Of a stretch of 64,000 bases of DNA, positions 32,339-43,545 are shown piece by piece. The translations under genes were made by a program, and so were the position numbers. The notes beneath the pieces were generated by a model, which was not told where the DNA came from, ran no database searches, and saw only the letters and a list, made by a program, of their open reading frames with translations. Origin of the DNA: Rhipicephalus microplus (taxonomy: Eukaryota; Arthropoda; Arachnida; Ixodida; Ixodidae); NCBI RefSeq assembly GCF_043290135.1, contig NC_134701.1:102784843-102848842 (forward strand). The letters are read 5' to 3'. The stretch's first letter is position 1; each line of letters begins with the position of its first letter.

Positions 32339-32747
32339 TGCCACGTTCCATTTCCCAAGTTTTTGTTATCGTCCGAAAACACCGCACGATTCTCAGCGCA
32401 AACCGCGCCTGCAGTTTTCTAGAAGGTTCCGGACTGTAGTAGATCATTTCGATAAAATCACGCCCACTGTGCGAACGGTACAGATTGTTCTGGAAGCTAC
32501 GCCACCGCCAGCGATAACGCTAGAACATTCGACGGCAAGAGTATAAATGCCGACGCGCTTCGCCGCTTGTCAGTTTTGTTGATCGAAGGCCGACGCTCCG
32601 TTCGCCGCTATCAGTCTGAGACTGCTATCTGTGCGAGACCGCTGCTGTAATTGGACTTTCTGTTTACCGGGCACAGGTTCGCCCAATTAAACAGTTAAAT
32701 CCCAACAAGAAGTCTCCTGTCTTCGGCCACGTCACGACCCCGTGACA
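32339..32747 (+). repeat. 3' LTR of the intact element
   Basis: 409 bases, three differences from the 5' LTR. One difference changes AATAAA to AATTAAA, leaving the variant poly(A) signal ATTAAA at 32686-32691. Confidence 0.93.
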
Positions 32748-32751
32748 ATAG

Positions 32752-33189
32752 TGTCCAGGTTTCTGTGAGTCACTTGAGCACTCGGTATCTGTGTCACCAT
32801 CTGACAAGGATAAATTATAGTACAAGTGAAGTGCACTTGTCAGTCAGAGAAGCTGGTGACGCTGCACTTTGTTACGAAACGGGTGTCACAGTATCCCACT
32901 ACTGGCACCACTGTTAAAACTGGGGTTACGTGGTCGGTGCGAACGAGGGTGGTTGTCGTGCTTGGAGCAGTAATGAGGACGAGTTCAAAGACAGAGAAGA
33001 CTTTATACAGTGTATTAACATGTCGACGGTCTCCACTATCGAAGAGGTAGCAGGGGGCTCTTTGGTGCGCCCGAATGACTGGGCATGCTAGAGTCCGCCC
33101 TCATTTTCTTTTTTCCACGTGGTGGCAAAACGTGCTCCAATACTGCAACACTCCGTGGTGCATAATGACCATATGCCGACAAAACATGT
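32752..33189. other. Unannotated interval
   Basis: Moderate GC, no recognisable gene. The stretch at about 32880-33110 has a repeat-like feel (GGTTACGTGGTCGGTGCGAAC, CTCTTTGGTGCGCCCGAA), but I cannot place it in a family. Confidence 0.4.
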
Positions 33190-33430
33190 CGAGCTCACTC
33201 AGGCTCACTCCTTCAATAAATCTTGAGCTTCAATAAATCTTGAGCTTCAATAAATCTTGACCCCGACTCAGACTCACGAAAATTTTTCTTAGCTCGACTC
33301 ACGTGGAATCACACCCACAAAAGTTTGCTGCCACCAGACTCACTCAGACTTAAACTCACTAAATCATTACTCACCCGGACTCATTCACACTGCGACTCAG
33401 GGCTCGATTCGAGTCTGAGTGCGTCGACTC
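33190..33430. repeat. Degenerate ACTCACTCAG minisatellite, cluster 1, with a 17-bp triplication
   Basis: Dense in GACTCA, ACTCACT and ACTCAGACT words. Inside it CTTCAATAAATCTTGAG is repeated three times in tandem at about 33211-33260. Confidence 0.65.
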
Positions 33431-33839
33431 ATAAGTACGGTAACCTAGAATTAGCTTTTTCAACTACCGTGCCAATGGTGTCAAACACGAATAGTTCAAG
33501 TAATCGGTACTTTTTTGGCGCCATTTGGCAGAGTATATTCAAAAACGAATTTTAAGTGCTTTTAAACCAGTAAGGCAATTTTTGTCGGAAGAGTTGACAG
33601 CATAACATTTATTTATCATGAACTTTTCTGAAAGTATTGGTTTCGAAGAAGATCGAATCATTCCCCCCCCCTCCCACCATACGTAATTCACTCCCCCGAA
33701 TAATAAATAATAAAATGGTGCATAAACGGTACTGCTTTAGAATACCTGGGAATAGACGTGAGTATAAACGCTGATTTCAAGTAAGGCTGATAGTGATGTA
33801 GCAGTAAGGTGACTAGATGGCCACTTAGTTGGACAAAAA
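33431..33839. other. Spacer between minisatellite clusters
   Basis: AT-rich sequence with a C-run near 33663. No gene seen. Confidence 0.45.
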
Positions 33840-34015
33840 AAATGGACCTCACTCAGATTCACTCGAGAAATCTACATTACGCTTTGGACTCACTCGAACT
33901 CACACCCACACTTTTCGTGAACCGCACTCACTCAGACTCACCCTCATGAAATTATTACTCTTCCCGACCCACACAACCTCAGAACGACAGCTTGATTTGA
34001 GTCTCACTTATGAGT
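33840..34015. repeat. Degenerate ACTCACTCAG minisatellite, cluster 2
   Basis: CCTCACTCAGATTCACTCGAG, GACTCACTCGAACTCACACCC and CGCACTCACTCAGACTCACCC-type words recur as in cluster 1. The two clusters are probably parts of one expanded and interrupted array. Confidence 0.6.
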
Positions 34016-37000
34016 GTGTTCGCCGACATATGATAATGATGGCCACGCCTGTGCCTGCAAGCGTCAATAGCCGGTGGTTGGCGTAGGACCACTGGATGCT
34101 GCATTGGCCGCTCTAGTGATACAGTTGGGGAGTCGATGGCTCGCTGTCGGTTCCTGTTGCTCCTGGAGGAGCCAAGTCAGGTTTGACGAGATCAGGAAGA
34201 CGTCAGACAGGTAGCACCTAACGTAGGCGGGGCTTCATTGTTCACACCGATTAGGAATGTTGCTGAGCGGTCGTAGCATCGAGCTTAGCAATGTTGCCTA
34301 AGTATAACAACTCTCCGTAGTGGCCGGCGAGGTAGTGGCACAAGTACCTGCACGTTGCCTACCAGCATCTTGCCACATCGAGATTCCCATGATGAAATTT
34401 CTGGCCGTCTCTTCTCACAAAACAGGGCCAGACATCTCATCTGCAAATCCAGACACCAGTTTAGAACATTGCAGCCGTTAATGGTATCTGTTATCACTGA
34501 ATAAATTTGAGTGCGTTTGTTTGAACATGGTGTTAAATTTAATAGCCGTTGATGTTAAATGATAACTTTAGGACCATGTCCAGAAAAAAATGTATCCTCA
34601 AGCAATTTTTAGTTTCCCAACTAATCCTATGTGGGCTTGTGTTTATTCATAAGCTGCAGTTGTATTCTATCGTTCCTGCTGTACTACATTATTGGGGATG
34701 TTCAGAATGACATACGCGAGAATAGCGCTTGTTATGGGTGTGCTTTATTACCGTCATATAATTGCGTTCATAGAAGAATAGTGTGCAGAACTTGTGCGGT
34801 AGCAATAAACGTTAGCGCAAAGCATTACGTAGGCTATTCTAAATATTCCCAATAACGAGACATCAGCTAGTTTGTTATGCTCCAAATGAAACACAGACAT
34901 TATTTTTTCAGACTTTCAATATATTTTCATTCTTTTACTAAGTATAAAATGGAAACAATATTATTTACCATTAGCGCCGGTAGGAATACTACTGGCAGAA
35001 GCAATATTTTATTGTTTGCCATTACGACAAAAATGTAATAGTGACAGACGTCAAGGATCGGTCTCTGCTCTGCAGCTGTACGGGCTGCACCAGCAGTGAG
35101 AAAAGTGTAGCCATTGCTCACATATAAACAAGCGCAAAAGAAAGTGCTGGAAAGGAGGAAACATTACAAGAAACGAGCGAACACGGTCCCTTAGCCGACA
35201 AGCGTTAAACTCAGCTGAGGCGTGACAACTTGCTATAGTTGAGCGGCACCGCCTGTCTCACCAGAAGCCACACGACACGATGTCTTGCATCAGAACGGTT
35301 ATCTTCGTGACTTGAGAGAGACAGCCCCGGTAGCCGACAGCCAGCCATCGATCGCTTCTGGACTAGAGAGCGAAGCTGGAGGTTGGCGTACTGTACTTCG
35401 CTGTCTTTATCTTTGATCACGTTTTATATTGCTGGCAGTACAAACGTGGAAAAAAGAGAGACTAGCTTGAAAAAAAAACAAAAAAGGTCGGCTGTTGTCT
35501 TCCGTATGTTGTATAAAAAATGCCTTTGAATCGAAACAAGACTGAGAGATGAACGCTAGTTCTGAAATGGCAAAGCTTTTGATGTGTTTCAGTGAATTGG
35601 TTTAGTTAAATCATCAGCTGTGAATCTACGCCCTTTAAGTCGCTGCATGATTACAAACTACCTAAATTATGACGAAATGTTCCTCGCAAATGCTTTACGC
35701 ATAATTCTTTTTTATCCCAGCACATGCTGAATACAAAGTAGTACGGCTGCAGTGTGGCGTCTGGCTCATGAAAATCTTAAAGAAATGTTTTGTAAGTAAA
35801 AATAAATGAATTTTCAATGTTACGTGCCGAGGAAAGGCACTAGTAATATCCTTGATCGAAGAATCGATGTTTCACCCGATCGATTAGCGTAAACATGCAT
35901 TTATCTCACGCAAAAGCTTACACTCGTAGATAGTGGCACGCTTGCAAGCCATAGACTGAGATACGTGCTGTATTTCTTTTTTCGTACGCAATTGAGCACA
36001 AGTTCTGTTTTGTGGAAATCAATTCGAAAAACAAGGAACTATTTCAATAACTTAGGACCAATTTACAGATGGTTGCATTGAACCTGAATATTTCTGACAG
36101 CAGTGGATCGGTTTCCGAGATAATTTGAGATAGCTATTATCATCATGTACGGCTTCTATTTTCAAAGTTCAAAGTTCCGACCATGAAATGGAAAGTGCGC
36201 TGCACAAAGTACAGGCAAATAGGGATAAGCGAAAGAACGAAATGGACAGACAAAGAAACAAAGATAGACAGGGAAAGAGATATTGAGAAAACTAGGGAGG
36301 AAAATAAGATCGAAAGAGAAAGAAGTAACACTTTTGGGGGATGGAACATCATTTGTACGTCTTGAGAAACGCCACTTGCGCTCACTGGGCTTCTCTCACG
36401 TTGGGACGGGCAGGCTAAGCCTGACCACCGCAACTTGGGCTCTCTAGGTGGCACGAAGCTGTCGCGGTGGCTGAAAGTCAATTGGCATGCTCAAAAGCCT
36501 TTGTTACACGTGCATTCTCACTTCAGGTACGACTTGCCTCAAATACCGTTTATACTTTTTATCGCGATACCTGGTGTCAATTGATTTCGAAATTAAGGTT
36601 GGCTTTTTGCGTGAAGCAACTCACGTTACACCTAGTTTTGCGATTTAAAATACGAACGTTCCGTGAAGTTTGTCGTAACTGAGGTTAGCGTGTCCGTGTA
36701 ACAAGCGAAACAATCGGAAGCGGGAACTGCAGAAACAGCACACGCTGACAATTGGGTACTCAAAGCTAGTCGTGCCTTTGCTAAAGCATCACTTCAGAAG
36801 TTTCTATTGGTCTGTGAAGCCTTCGCAGCTCTGTTGGTAATATGTGTCAGCGCTTCCAGAGCCGCACCTAGGTTCTTTTGTACGCGAACATCTTTCTATG
36901 ATGCCTCACAAAAAGCATGTCTAACTAATAAGTAGCGCACTCGTAGACGGCGACGTTGACGCTTGAATCTCTGTTAGTTGTAATTGCATGGGTGCCTAGC

Positions 37001-37344
37001 TACGCCTAATGCTTCATTTTGTTGTGAAGTGGCTTGTCGGTTCCACTGTTTGTATTCGCAAGAGTGTTAACCTTGAGAATTAGACGTTTACAGCGAAGCT
37101 GAAATCGAAAGTAGACATAAAAATGACCGACATGTTCACTGGCCGGTTATAAAGTGCCCTGCAATCAACAAAGTATGCTTAGTCAAGTGAGAATATTGGC
37201 TGTGAAAAGCGGTTGAGACGATTTATTTCTTTACGTGCTAATAGTTGCCCATGAGTATTGATTTTAGTTTGCCACAGTAGGATATATGAAGGAATCATGT
37301 AAGGTGCAAGTTTTGTCGTGCTAACAACAGAGAACCCTCCTCAC
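34016..37344. other. Long unannotated interval
   Basis: No ORF above 112 codons and none with a recognisable domain. An AG-rich stretch at about 36180-36330 (GACAGACAAAGAAACAAAG) explains the Lys/Glu/Arg-rich frame there. I see no splice-supported gene. Confidence 0.45.
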
Positions 37345-37400
37345 ACGCTAACCCTCATCATACTTTTCTGCACGCAGAAAAGTGTGAGGAGGGTTAGCGT
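37345..37400. repeat. Inverted repeat (27-bp arms, 2-base loop)
   Basis: ACGCTAACCCTC... at 37345-37371 pairs with ...GAGGGTTAGCGT at 37374-37400 with 25 of 27 matches. The outer context repeats the word CCCTCCTCACAC, which is the complement of GTGTGAGGAGGG in the right arm, hinting at how the hairpin arose. Confidence 0.75.
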
Positions 37401-38007
37401 ATGCAACTTACAGAGCTAGATTGATTATGAACTTGGTATACTTGCAATATAGAAGTAATCAAACAAATAATATCAACGGCTTTAATGCAATACAAGGATT
37501 ACGTAAAAAAGGTGAATATGTATGTATAACAAATGCGTTAGCCTGTAAAAAACGTTCTCACGTGCAGCATACTTCTTTTCCACTCTATCATGTATGACTG
37601 AAAAGGATTAACAATGGATCATTACTTCCCCTTCACAGCCTGGCTGCTTAAGAAACATCGTTAGGCGCATGTCAATTCCAATAGACAAAATAATACATGT
37701 GTCACACCAGCATTTAATTGCAATCAGTGCTCATCGGGATTAACCCCGATCTGGATTAGGCGCTGCTACATGGTCACTTTTAATCGTGATCAGGCCCTAT
37801 CCAGACAAAGACTATCGCGATCCTCGCATCGCGTTCTATCTGAGAGATCGCAATTTGGTGTCGTCTGCACCCCATAGCCAAGCTTGTTCAAAGCAAAAGA
37901 AACAGGAAAATCAGGAATAGTTCTGTATAAACCGATTTAAAAAGCTAGTGATTTATGTTAAAAGAAACTTTAAACTGGTTAAATGAAAAAGATGGCAGCA
38001 TGTCCAC
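37401..38007. other. Unannotated interval
   Basis: AT-rich DNA. No gene or repeat I can support. Confidence 0.45.
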
Positions 38008-38567
38008 GCAGTGAATGATAGAGAGTGGGACGAAGCATCCGTCCGTAGATTCGTTCTTGCTTCCGTCCATACATGCGTCCGTGTGTGTGACCATCCGTGC
38101 GTCCATTCGCCGTCCGTGCGTGCGCCTGTTCGTGCGTCCACACGTCCATCTGTGCGTCCGTCCCTGCGTTCATCCATGCATCCACCCCTGCGTCCGTTCA
38201 TGCGTCTATTCGTCCGTGCAACCATCCATGCTTAAGTTCATGCATCGGTCGGTGTGTCCATCCGTCCATCTATTCAACACTCCAGGTACCACCATTTTGC
38301 ATTTTTTCATCATATATTCCGCATATTTACCGCCATCCAGCGGACATTCGTAGGTCTAAACGAGAGGTGGCACACGCACACTTTCTTACGGCTTACGCTT
38401 CGTGTCTAATTCCCACCTTTAAACACCTCGAGTTTATGTATATACTAGTTCACTGTATTGATGGCACTGCAGCCCAACGCTCGCTGAACCTTTCTAAAAC
38501 CAAGGAGGTTATGCCCAGCCAGCATAACGTAGCAACCATTTCTTGTCAGATAATGCTCAATGTACAT
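38008..38567 (+). repeat. Dispersed repeat family A, copy 2
   Basis: The GTCC/GTGCGTCC core is at about 38035-38280. Then come TTTTTCATCATATATTCCGC, CCAGCGGACATTCG, CTAAACGAGAGGTGGCACAC, AACCAAGGAGGTTATGCCCA and TTGTCAGATAATGCTCAA, collinear with 2030-2562. It may extend to about 38780, where GGGTGCCGCTGTAAAGAGC and TTCGCCCCTAA look like a repeat terminus. Confidence 0.7.
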
Positions 38568-39210
38568 GCCAATGGTTGCTAATGGGGAATTATAGACAGG
38601 AGAATTCCGCTTTTAGTTAACGTGCACGCCACGAATTTTTTATTGTTCGACAACGCACACAAAAAATCTCTCACCAGCACCACCGTGGAGGTCAAAATGT
38701 AAGACTGGTTACACACTACGACTACTACAACGACTACGAGGGACGAACGGGTGCCGCTGTAAAGAGCTTCGCCCCTAAAAAAAACTTATGCAATATTGCA
38801 TACTTGTGGATTCGCGTTACCCAAATGTAGTTGTTTGAGAAAGTGATGACAAGCAGATAACTCGAATTCAGGCACCGTCGGAGCAGTTGGAGTACCTCGA
38901 AACAAATTCATTATAAGTGTCGCCAGCTTCACGACTTCTTCACAGTGTACGTGCACCTCGTGGTCGAATGAAGAGACCTTCGCCGAAAGGGACCGCTAGC
39001 AGGAGCGACGGGGAGTATTGAGGCGCCAGAAGTGAAACTTCGGCGTGTACAACCAGATTGCCGTTTCGCTGTGACTTGACGGCCACGAGTGGTGCCATCA
39101 GAAATAGAAGTGATGATTAAGATTTTCGCATAAAATACAGGTAAGTGCGAAGAGTGCTCTACCGAATGATGGATTTATGAAATCTTTTTTGTAGGTGTAA
39201 AGTGACGTTT
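38568..39210. other. Interval between repeat families A and B, second locus
   Basis: The first ~210 bases may still belong to family A. The rest has no recognisable gene. Confidence 0.4.
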
Positions 39211-39234
39211 CAAATGCGAAGCACTTCTTGAGCG

Positions 39235-39300
<66 letters not shown>

Positions 39301-40747
39301 CGACATTTGGTTCTGCTAGGCGTTTCCTAAATGGTGTCAATACCAGACTTGGTATGGCATAACATGACTGTATGACGAGCATAACTGACTAGTGGTAACA
39401 TCACTACCATGATATGTGTGTCATGAATGTCATGATTTACAATTGATGGTCTTACTGCCCTTGCGGTGGTTTCTTTCACATGACATGTTACGAAATTGGC
39501 ATGGCATGGCATGACTACTTGACGAACATAGGTGACAAATTTTAAGGTAGAATTCATGACGTACATGTCATGTAATTCATGAGTCATAACTACACACCGC
39601 GCTCATGTTGCATTCACGGTCGTTTCGCTAGCTTCAAGTATACGAAATTCGGTGTTACAGGACGTGAATGACCGTTGCAAACATGACAATCATGGGATAT
39701 ATGTCATGTAACAACATGACTACATGCCACGCTCATAATGTGCTCACGGCCGTTTCACAAGTTGACATGCACCAAATTTGGTATTAAGGGGCATCCCCGT
39801 AATGTGGCTATTTTCTTTCTCTTCATGCCACGGCGAAAAAAAATTTTGGGGGGGAGGGGGGTGGGGCACATGCCCTCTGTGCCACCCCCTGGCTACGCCC
39901 CTGGTGTGTCGGTAATGTCGTCGGCGCGAAAGGCAGCATGCCGCATTTCGTGCTGGTTTCCGCCGGGCCTCGCTGGCAGACCCTGGTCGCGCCTAGCGTC
40001 AGACTATAGAGTGCTCGCGTTTTCCTACCGTAGCGTCGCAGCGCCCAGCGTGCACGCGCGTCAACGTTACGTGCGCTCGCTGCCGTTTCGCTGGCTTCAC
40101 ATATACCAAGTTTGACATTACGGGACTTGAATAGACGACGAAGGTATGTGACCAGTGCAAACATGATAATCATGAGATCCGTTCCATGTAACAACAAGAC
40201 CGCGTGCCACGCTAATTATGCACTCGTGGCAGTTTCGCAAGCTTCACATATGTGAAATCAATATTGCATGAGGTAAATAGACGGCGAAAGTAAAGTCCCT
40301 ACGGGAACATGATAATTATGATATGCGTATCATGTAAAACATCACTAAACGCTACGCTCATGGCATGCTCACAGTCGTTTCAGCAGTTCTCCGTATACCA
40401 AATTTAGTATTACGTGACGTGAATCGAAGACGAATGTAAATGACACGTTCAAACAATATAGTCATGACACACATGTCACGTGAAACTGGACTGCATGCCT
40501 CGCTCGTAGCACGCTCGCGGCCGTTTGGCTAGCTCCACTTATACCAATTTTGGTATCATGTGATGCGAATACATGACGAAGGGAAATGGCTCATCTAAAC
40601 GTGATCATCACGACATGAAAGTCATGTACGGCATAATATATTTCTTCCTTGAAACTTTGTGGAGATTGTATTGTGATATATCAACCTTCCTCGTTCCTGT
40701 TTGCATATTATCGATTCCCATTGTACGTGGGATTTGCCAATTTTTTG
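39211..40747 (+). repeat. Dispersed repeat family B, copy 2: TCTA microsatellite plus ~147-bp array
   Basis: It starts AAATGC-GAA-GCACTT and a TCTA run (39235-39300). The landmark word recurs at 39418, 39565 and 39701, then 40181, 40327, 40473 and 40619 (steps of 136-147). A ~144-bp insertion-like block (39925-40068, with GCGCCTAGCGTCAGACTATA and GAGTGCTCGCGTTT) is shared with copy 1 at 5330-5473, so it is part of the family. The end (TCGATTCCCATTGTACGTGG, TTTGCCAATTTTTT) matches copy 1. Confidence 0.75.
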
Positions 40748-40932
40748 AAGTTTGAGTGGTTCTTGCACGAATAGCATATTCCTGATAAATTCCTGTCAGA
40801 TGAACTGCCACGGTGAATACTGGAAAACACTAAGGGCGTTGCGGAAATATTAGCGGGTAAGGTGGAAATTATGATGAATATGGGGGACGTAGTAGAAATT
40901 ATGGCGAATATACCGGGACATACTGGGTATAT

Positions 40933-40997
40933 CCACCATTACTCATCTTCTGTACATCATACTGTGTGGTATGATGTACAGAAGTTGAGTAAGGTGG
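40933..40997. repeat. Hairpin-forming inverted repeat (about 28-bp arms, 8-base loop)
   Basis: CCACCATTACTCATCTTCTG... (40933-40961) and ...CAGAAGTTGAGTAAGGTGG (40970-40997) are complementary except for one mismatch and one gap, around loop CTGTGTGG. On the right a ~45-base word (CATTGCGATAAT, AGCAGATGATGGGT) occurs twice, 93 bases apart (41035-41074, 41128-41167). Confidence 0.75.
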
Positions 40998-41785
40998 AAA
41001 CAATGGAGGAAAGTAGAGACCCATCATTGCCTATCATTGCGATAATCCTGGGAAGCACTAAGCAGATGATGGGTGCTGCTTGTTATGGCGGGTCACATGG
41101 TGTACGAATCTGAGAAGGTCTTCCCACCATTGCGATAATGCTGAGAAGCAGTAAGCAGATGATGGGTAGGCTTATATTGCTGGGCAATATGTATAGTTTA
41201 CCAAGCTGGGATCTGTAAGTTACATGTTCTACCACGTTGATTTCCACCAAAGGTTAGGCCTACTGACCGAGCCCGTAGAATTCTGTTATTCGTGCTTCTG
41301 GGTTTCAGAATAAACAATATCGGTGATTAATAATACAGCACAGCCATGGCATCAATTATCCTAAATGAAGCATTTTTCATTGTGTATGTTGTCCGCGCAA
41401 GAAGCAACAAACATCGATGCGGCGCCATTCCATCAATCCCAGAGAAGGTACGTTTTCTCTCACCGAGAGCCGCCGGTCGCACTCGCCGGCACTTCACTAT
41501 CTTTTATGCGAGAACATAGACTTGGCGATCCGTATGCTTGGGGAACCAATGTGATAGCGTAATATTTCCGGCACTCTGCATTCGTTTTGGCCATGTCGTT
41601 AGTAGTTGTTGCTATAGCGAATGAGCTACAGCAGTGCGATGGCACGACTGCCCTCTACACTCTAAGGCAAAAGGGTGTGAGAAGGGTGTGTGGTTCGTGC
41701 TTTTGGGGACTAATGGGGCTGCCACATTCATCATTCTCTTTAGGGACTAACGGCACCGGGTCTAACAGATAGTCCCCTCAAGGGA
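40998..41785. other. Unannotated interval apart from the 93-bp spaced direct repeat
   Basis: Short ORFs only. A repeat-like start TACACTCTAAGGCAAAAGG lies at about 41657. Confidence 0.4.
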
Positions 41786-41957
41786 CTGACATTTAGTCCT
41801 CACATTTACACCTTGGTGAGTAACCGTTAGTCTCACAGTTCACTCCAAACGACTAACATTTAGTCCTCACACTTCACCTTATAGAGCAACTGTTAATCCC
41901 CACATTCACACCTTACCGCTCAACCGTGAGTCCTCATAGTCGCATCTTGCTCCAATC
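41786..41957 (+). repeat. ~34-bp degenerate tandem array (ACATTTAGTCCTCACA type)
   Basis: About five units built on (G/C)T-A-C-x-TTAGTCCTCAC-x-TTCACACCTT. Begins ~130 bases after TACACTCTAAGG, which resembles the start of the GTAGT-rich segment at 2768. Confidence 0.6.
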
Positions 41958-42084
41958 GTATGAACTTTTTGTCCCCAGTTCAAACTTTGTTTTTGTTTCT
42001 TTTCCACCAGGCCTAATACTTTTTTCGCCTGTTTTTCTGCGCAGTGGGCAACAATTTCCGCAGAAAAGAACACGCGAAAAAGTA

Positions 42085-42148
42085 GTTCGCCAATTATTGA
42101 TTGATTGATTGATATGTGGGGTTTAACGTCCCAACGTTCGCCAATTAT
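42085..42148 (-). mobile_element. 38-bp SINE tail insertion with 13-bp target duplication
   Basis: GTTCGCCAATTAT occurs at 42085-42097 and 42136-42148. Between them lie 38 bases that on the minus strand read GTTGGGACGTTAAACCCCAC, then ATATCAATCAATCAATCA. That is the 3' tail of the SINE seen at 63861-64000. It is a severely 5'-truncated target-primed insertion. Confidence 0.8.
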
Positions 42149-42309
42149 GTGTAACTGCTTTCACAGTCACGGCAACAACGAAAGGCAAAAGTGAGACAAC
42201 GAAATCTTTTATTTTTCTACATACACGTGAAGTTTCCCCATTCTCTTGAGTGAATTCATGGTGAAGTGTACAATCCAGTCTAGTTGCCAAATCTTGTTCT
42301 TTTCTTGGG

Positions 42310-42765
42310 GAGCTCCTCCGACAGAAGCGATAGATGACAGGCATTGCAGACGCCAGCGCACGCAGCCTTTGCCTGGTGTGTTCCAACGGCTGTACGAACA
42401 ATATTATAATATTGTAGCGTCACAGAAGATGAAGATGCACGTATATGACAAGTACGTGAACGTTAATATAAAAACAAGCGTTAAAATATGACACACAAAC
42501 AACTTTACCTTCACATCTCGCACAGTCCTTATGAAGCCGCTCTGACGAAAGAGATGGATGACGGGCATCGCAGACGCCAGCGCACACTCTTCAGCATGGT
42601 GTGTCCCCATGGCTGCACAATAAGTATGTAAAATGGGGAGTCACACGTGACAGAGGGTGAATACAAATGCATATGAGAAATACGTGCAAGGCGAAATGAC
42701 AACACATGTGAGATATGACATGCTAATAATTTCACCGTGATGTCAAACATCGTCAAAGACTCATT
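42310..42765. repeat. Two tandem ~215-bp units
   Basis: GATAGATGACAGGCATTGCA and GATGGATGACGGGCATCGCA, each followed by GACGCCAGCGCAC and TGGTGTGT, start units about 215 bases apart. Each unit also ends with GTGACA-like, ATATGA and TATGACA words and TTCAC(C/A)-type sequence. Similarity is moderate. Confidence 0.55.
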
Positions 42766-43545
42766 TTGATACCCGTAGCGCAACAGTTTAGGAGCGGCGG
42801 CCGCCGTCACTACTCCGCGAACCATCGAGCCGCTAAAAGTCGGCGAGTCCTAAGCGCGCGACGTCGTTCAGCTCGAGCAAGCGAACGCGAGACCAAACAC
42901 CACACTGCACGCGGAGTGTCTGCCGCCAGTGAACTTCGAATAGGAGATCGAGCGTACGAATGGGCCGCTGCCAAGAACAGCGCGAGGCTGGTTTGGAGCT
43001 AGCGCCGAAGAAATTGACGGTAATGCGGCCCTTTTCCACAAACTAGAGCGAGTGCAGCGCGCTAACGCGAGTCCGCCGCCGCTGCCGACGGACTGCGCTG
43101 AGCTGCTTGCGACCGACTGACGGGGAAGCCGACTGTAATGGCGACCAATTTTCAGTGAGTTCCGACGCTAGCGAAAGCCTCGCTAGCCCGTACTGGTGCA
43201 CTTACAGCGCGCGACATACAACAACCAAGCTCTTTACGAGAACCCTCAACGTGTTTTCGATGACTCCCAACACAGCGACGAGGTCTCAGCTCAATATCGT
43301 CAGCACGGAGCTCATCGCGGCGGCGAAGACAGGCGAGCACTCGATGAGCGAGCGTATGGGAGGCCGACGGCAATGGCGGCCAATTGCCAGGCGGTCGCAA
43401 AGCACAGGCGAACTGCAGACGCCGAAGCTGACCTTCGCGATACATGTCGTGCGTGCGATATACAACATGACCGATCCAGTTGCCGGCAAGTGCGATCTGT
43501 AGCACACGTGACAAGTAGAGTAAATAAAGAATGATAATCTACTTG
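42766..43545. other. GC-rich, CpG-dense segment with an ORF and poly(A) signal
   Basis: This stretch has far more CG dinucleotides than its surroundings and gives overlapping long frames on both strands. A plus-strand frame with its first ATG near 43260 ends at a TAG at 43500-43502, and AATAAA follows at 43523-43528. The block GCCGACNGNAATGGCGNCCAA occurs twice, at about 43131 and 43363, so a tandem-like duplication is present. I recognise no protein domain. It may be a repeat or an unspliced non-coding transcript unit. Confidence 0.35.

Larger units (their letters stand above)
26760..32747 (+). mobile_element. Apparently intact Ty3/gypsy (Metaviridae) LTR retrotransposon
   Basis: 5,988 bases. 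The two LTRs are 409 bases each and differ at three positions by my comparison. ATAG at 26756-26759 and 32748-32751 is a perfect 4-bp target duplication. The primer-binding region (TTTGGTGGAGGTGCTG) follows the 5' LTR. Gag and pol are both open with complete catalytic motifs, and a polypurine tract precedes the 3' LTR. There is no env-like third ORF. It is the only element in the window that looks autonomous, and the near-identical LTRs indicate a recent insertion. I do not assign a named family. Confidence 0.93.
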
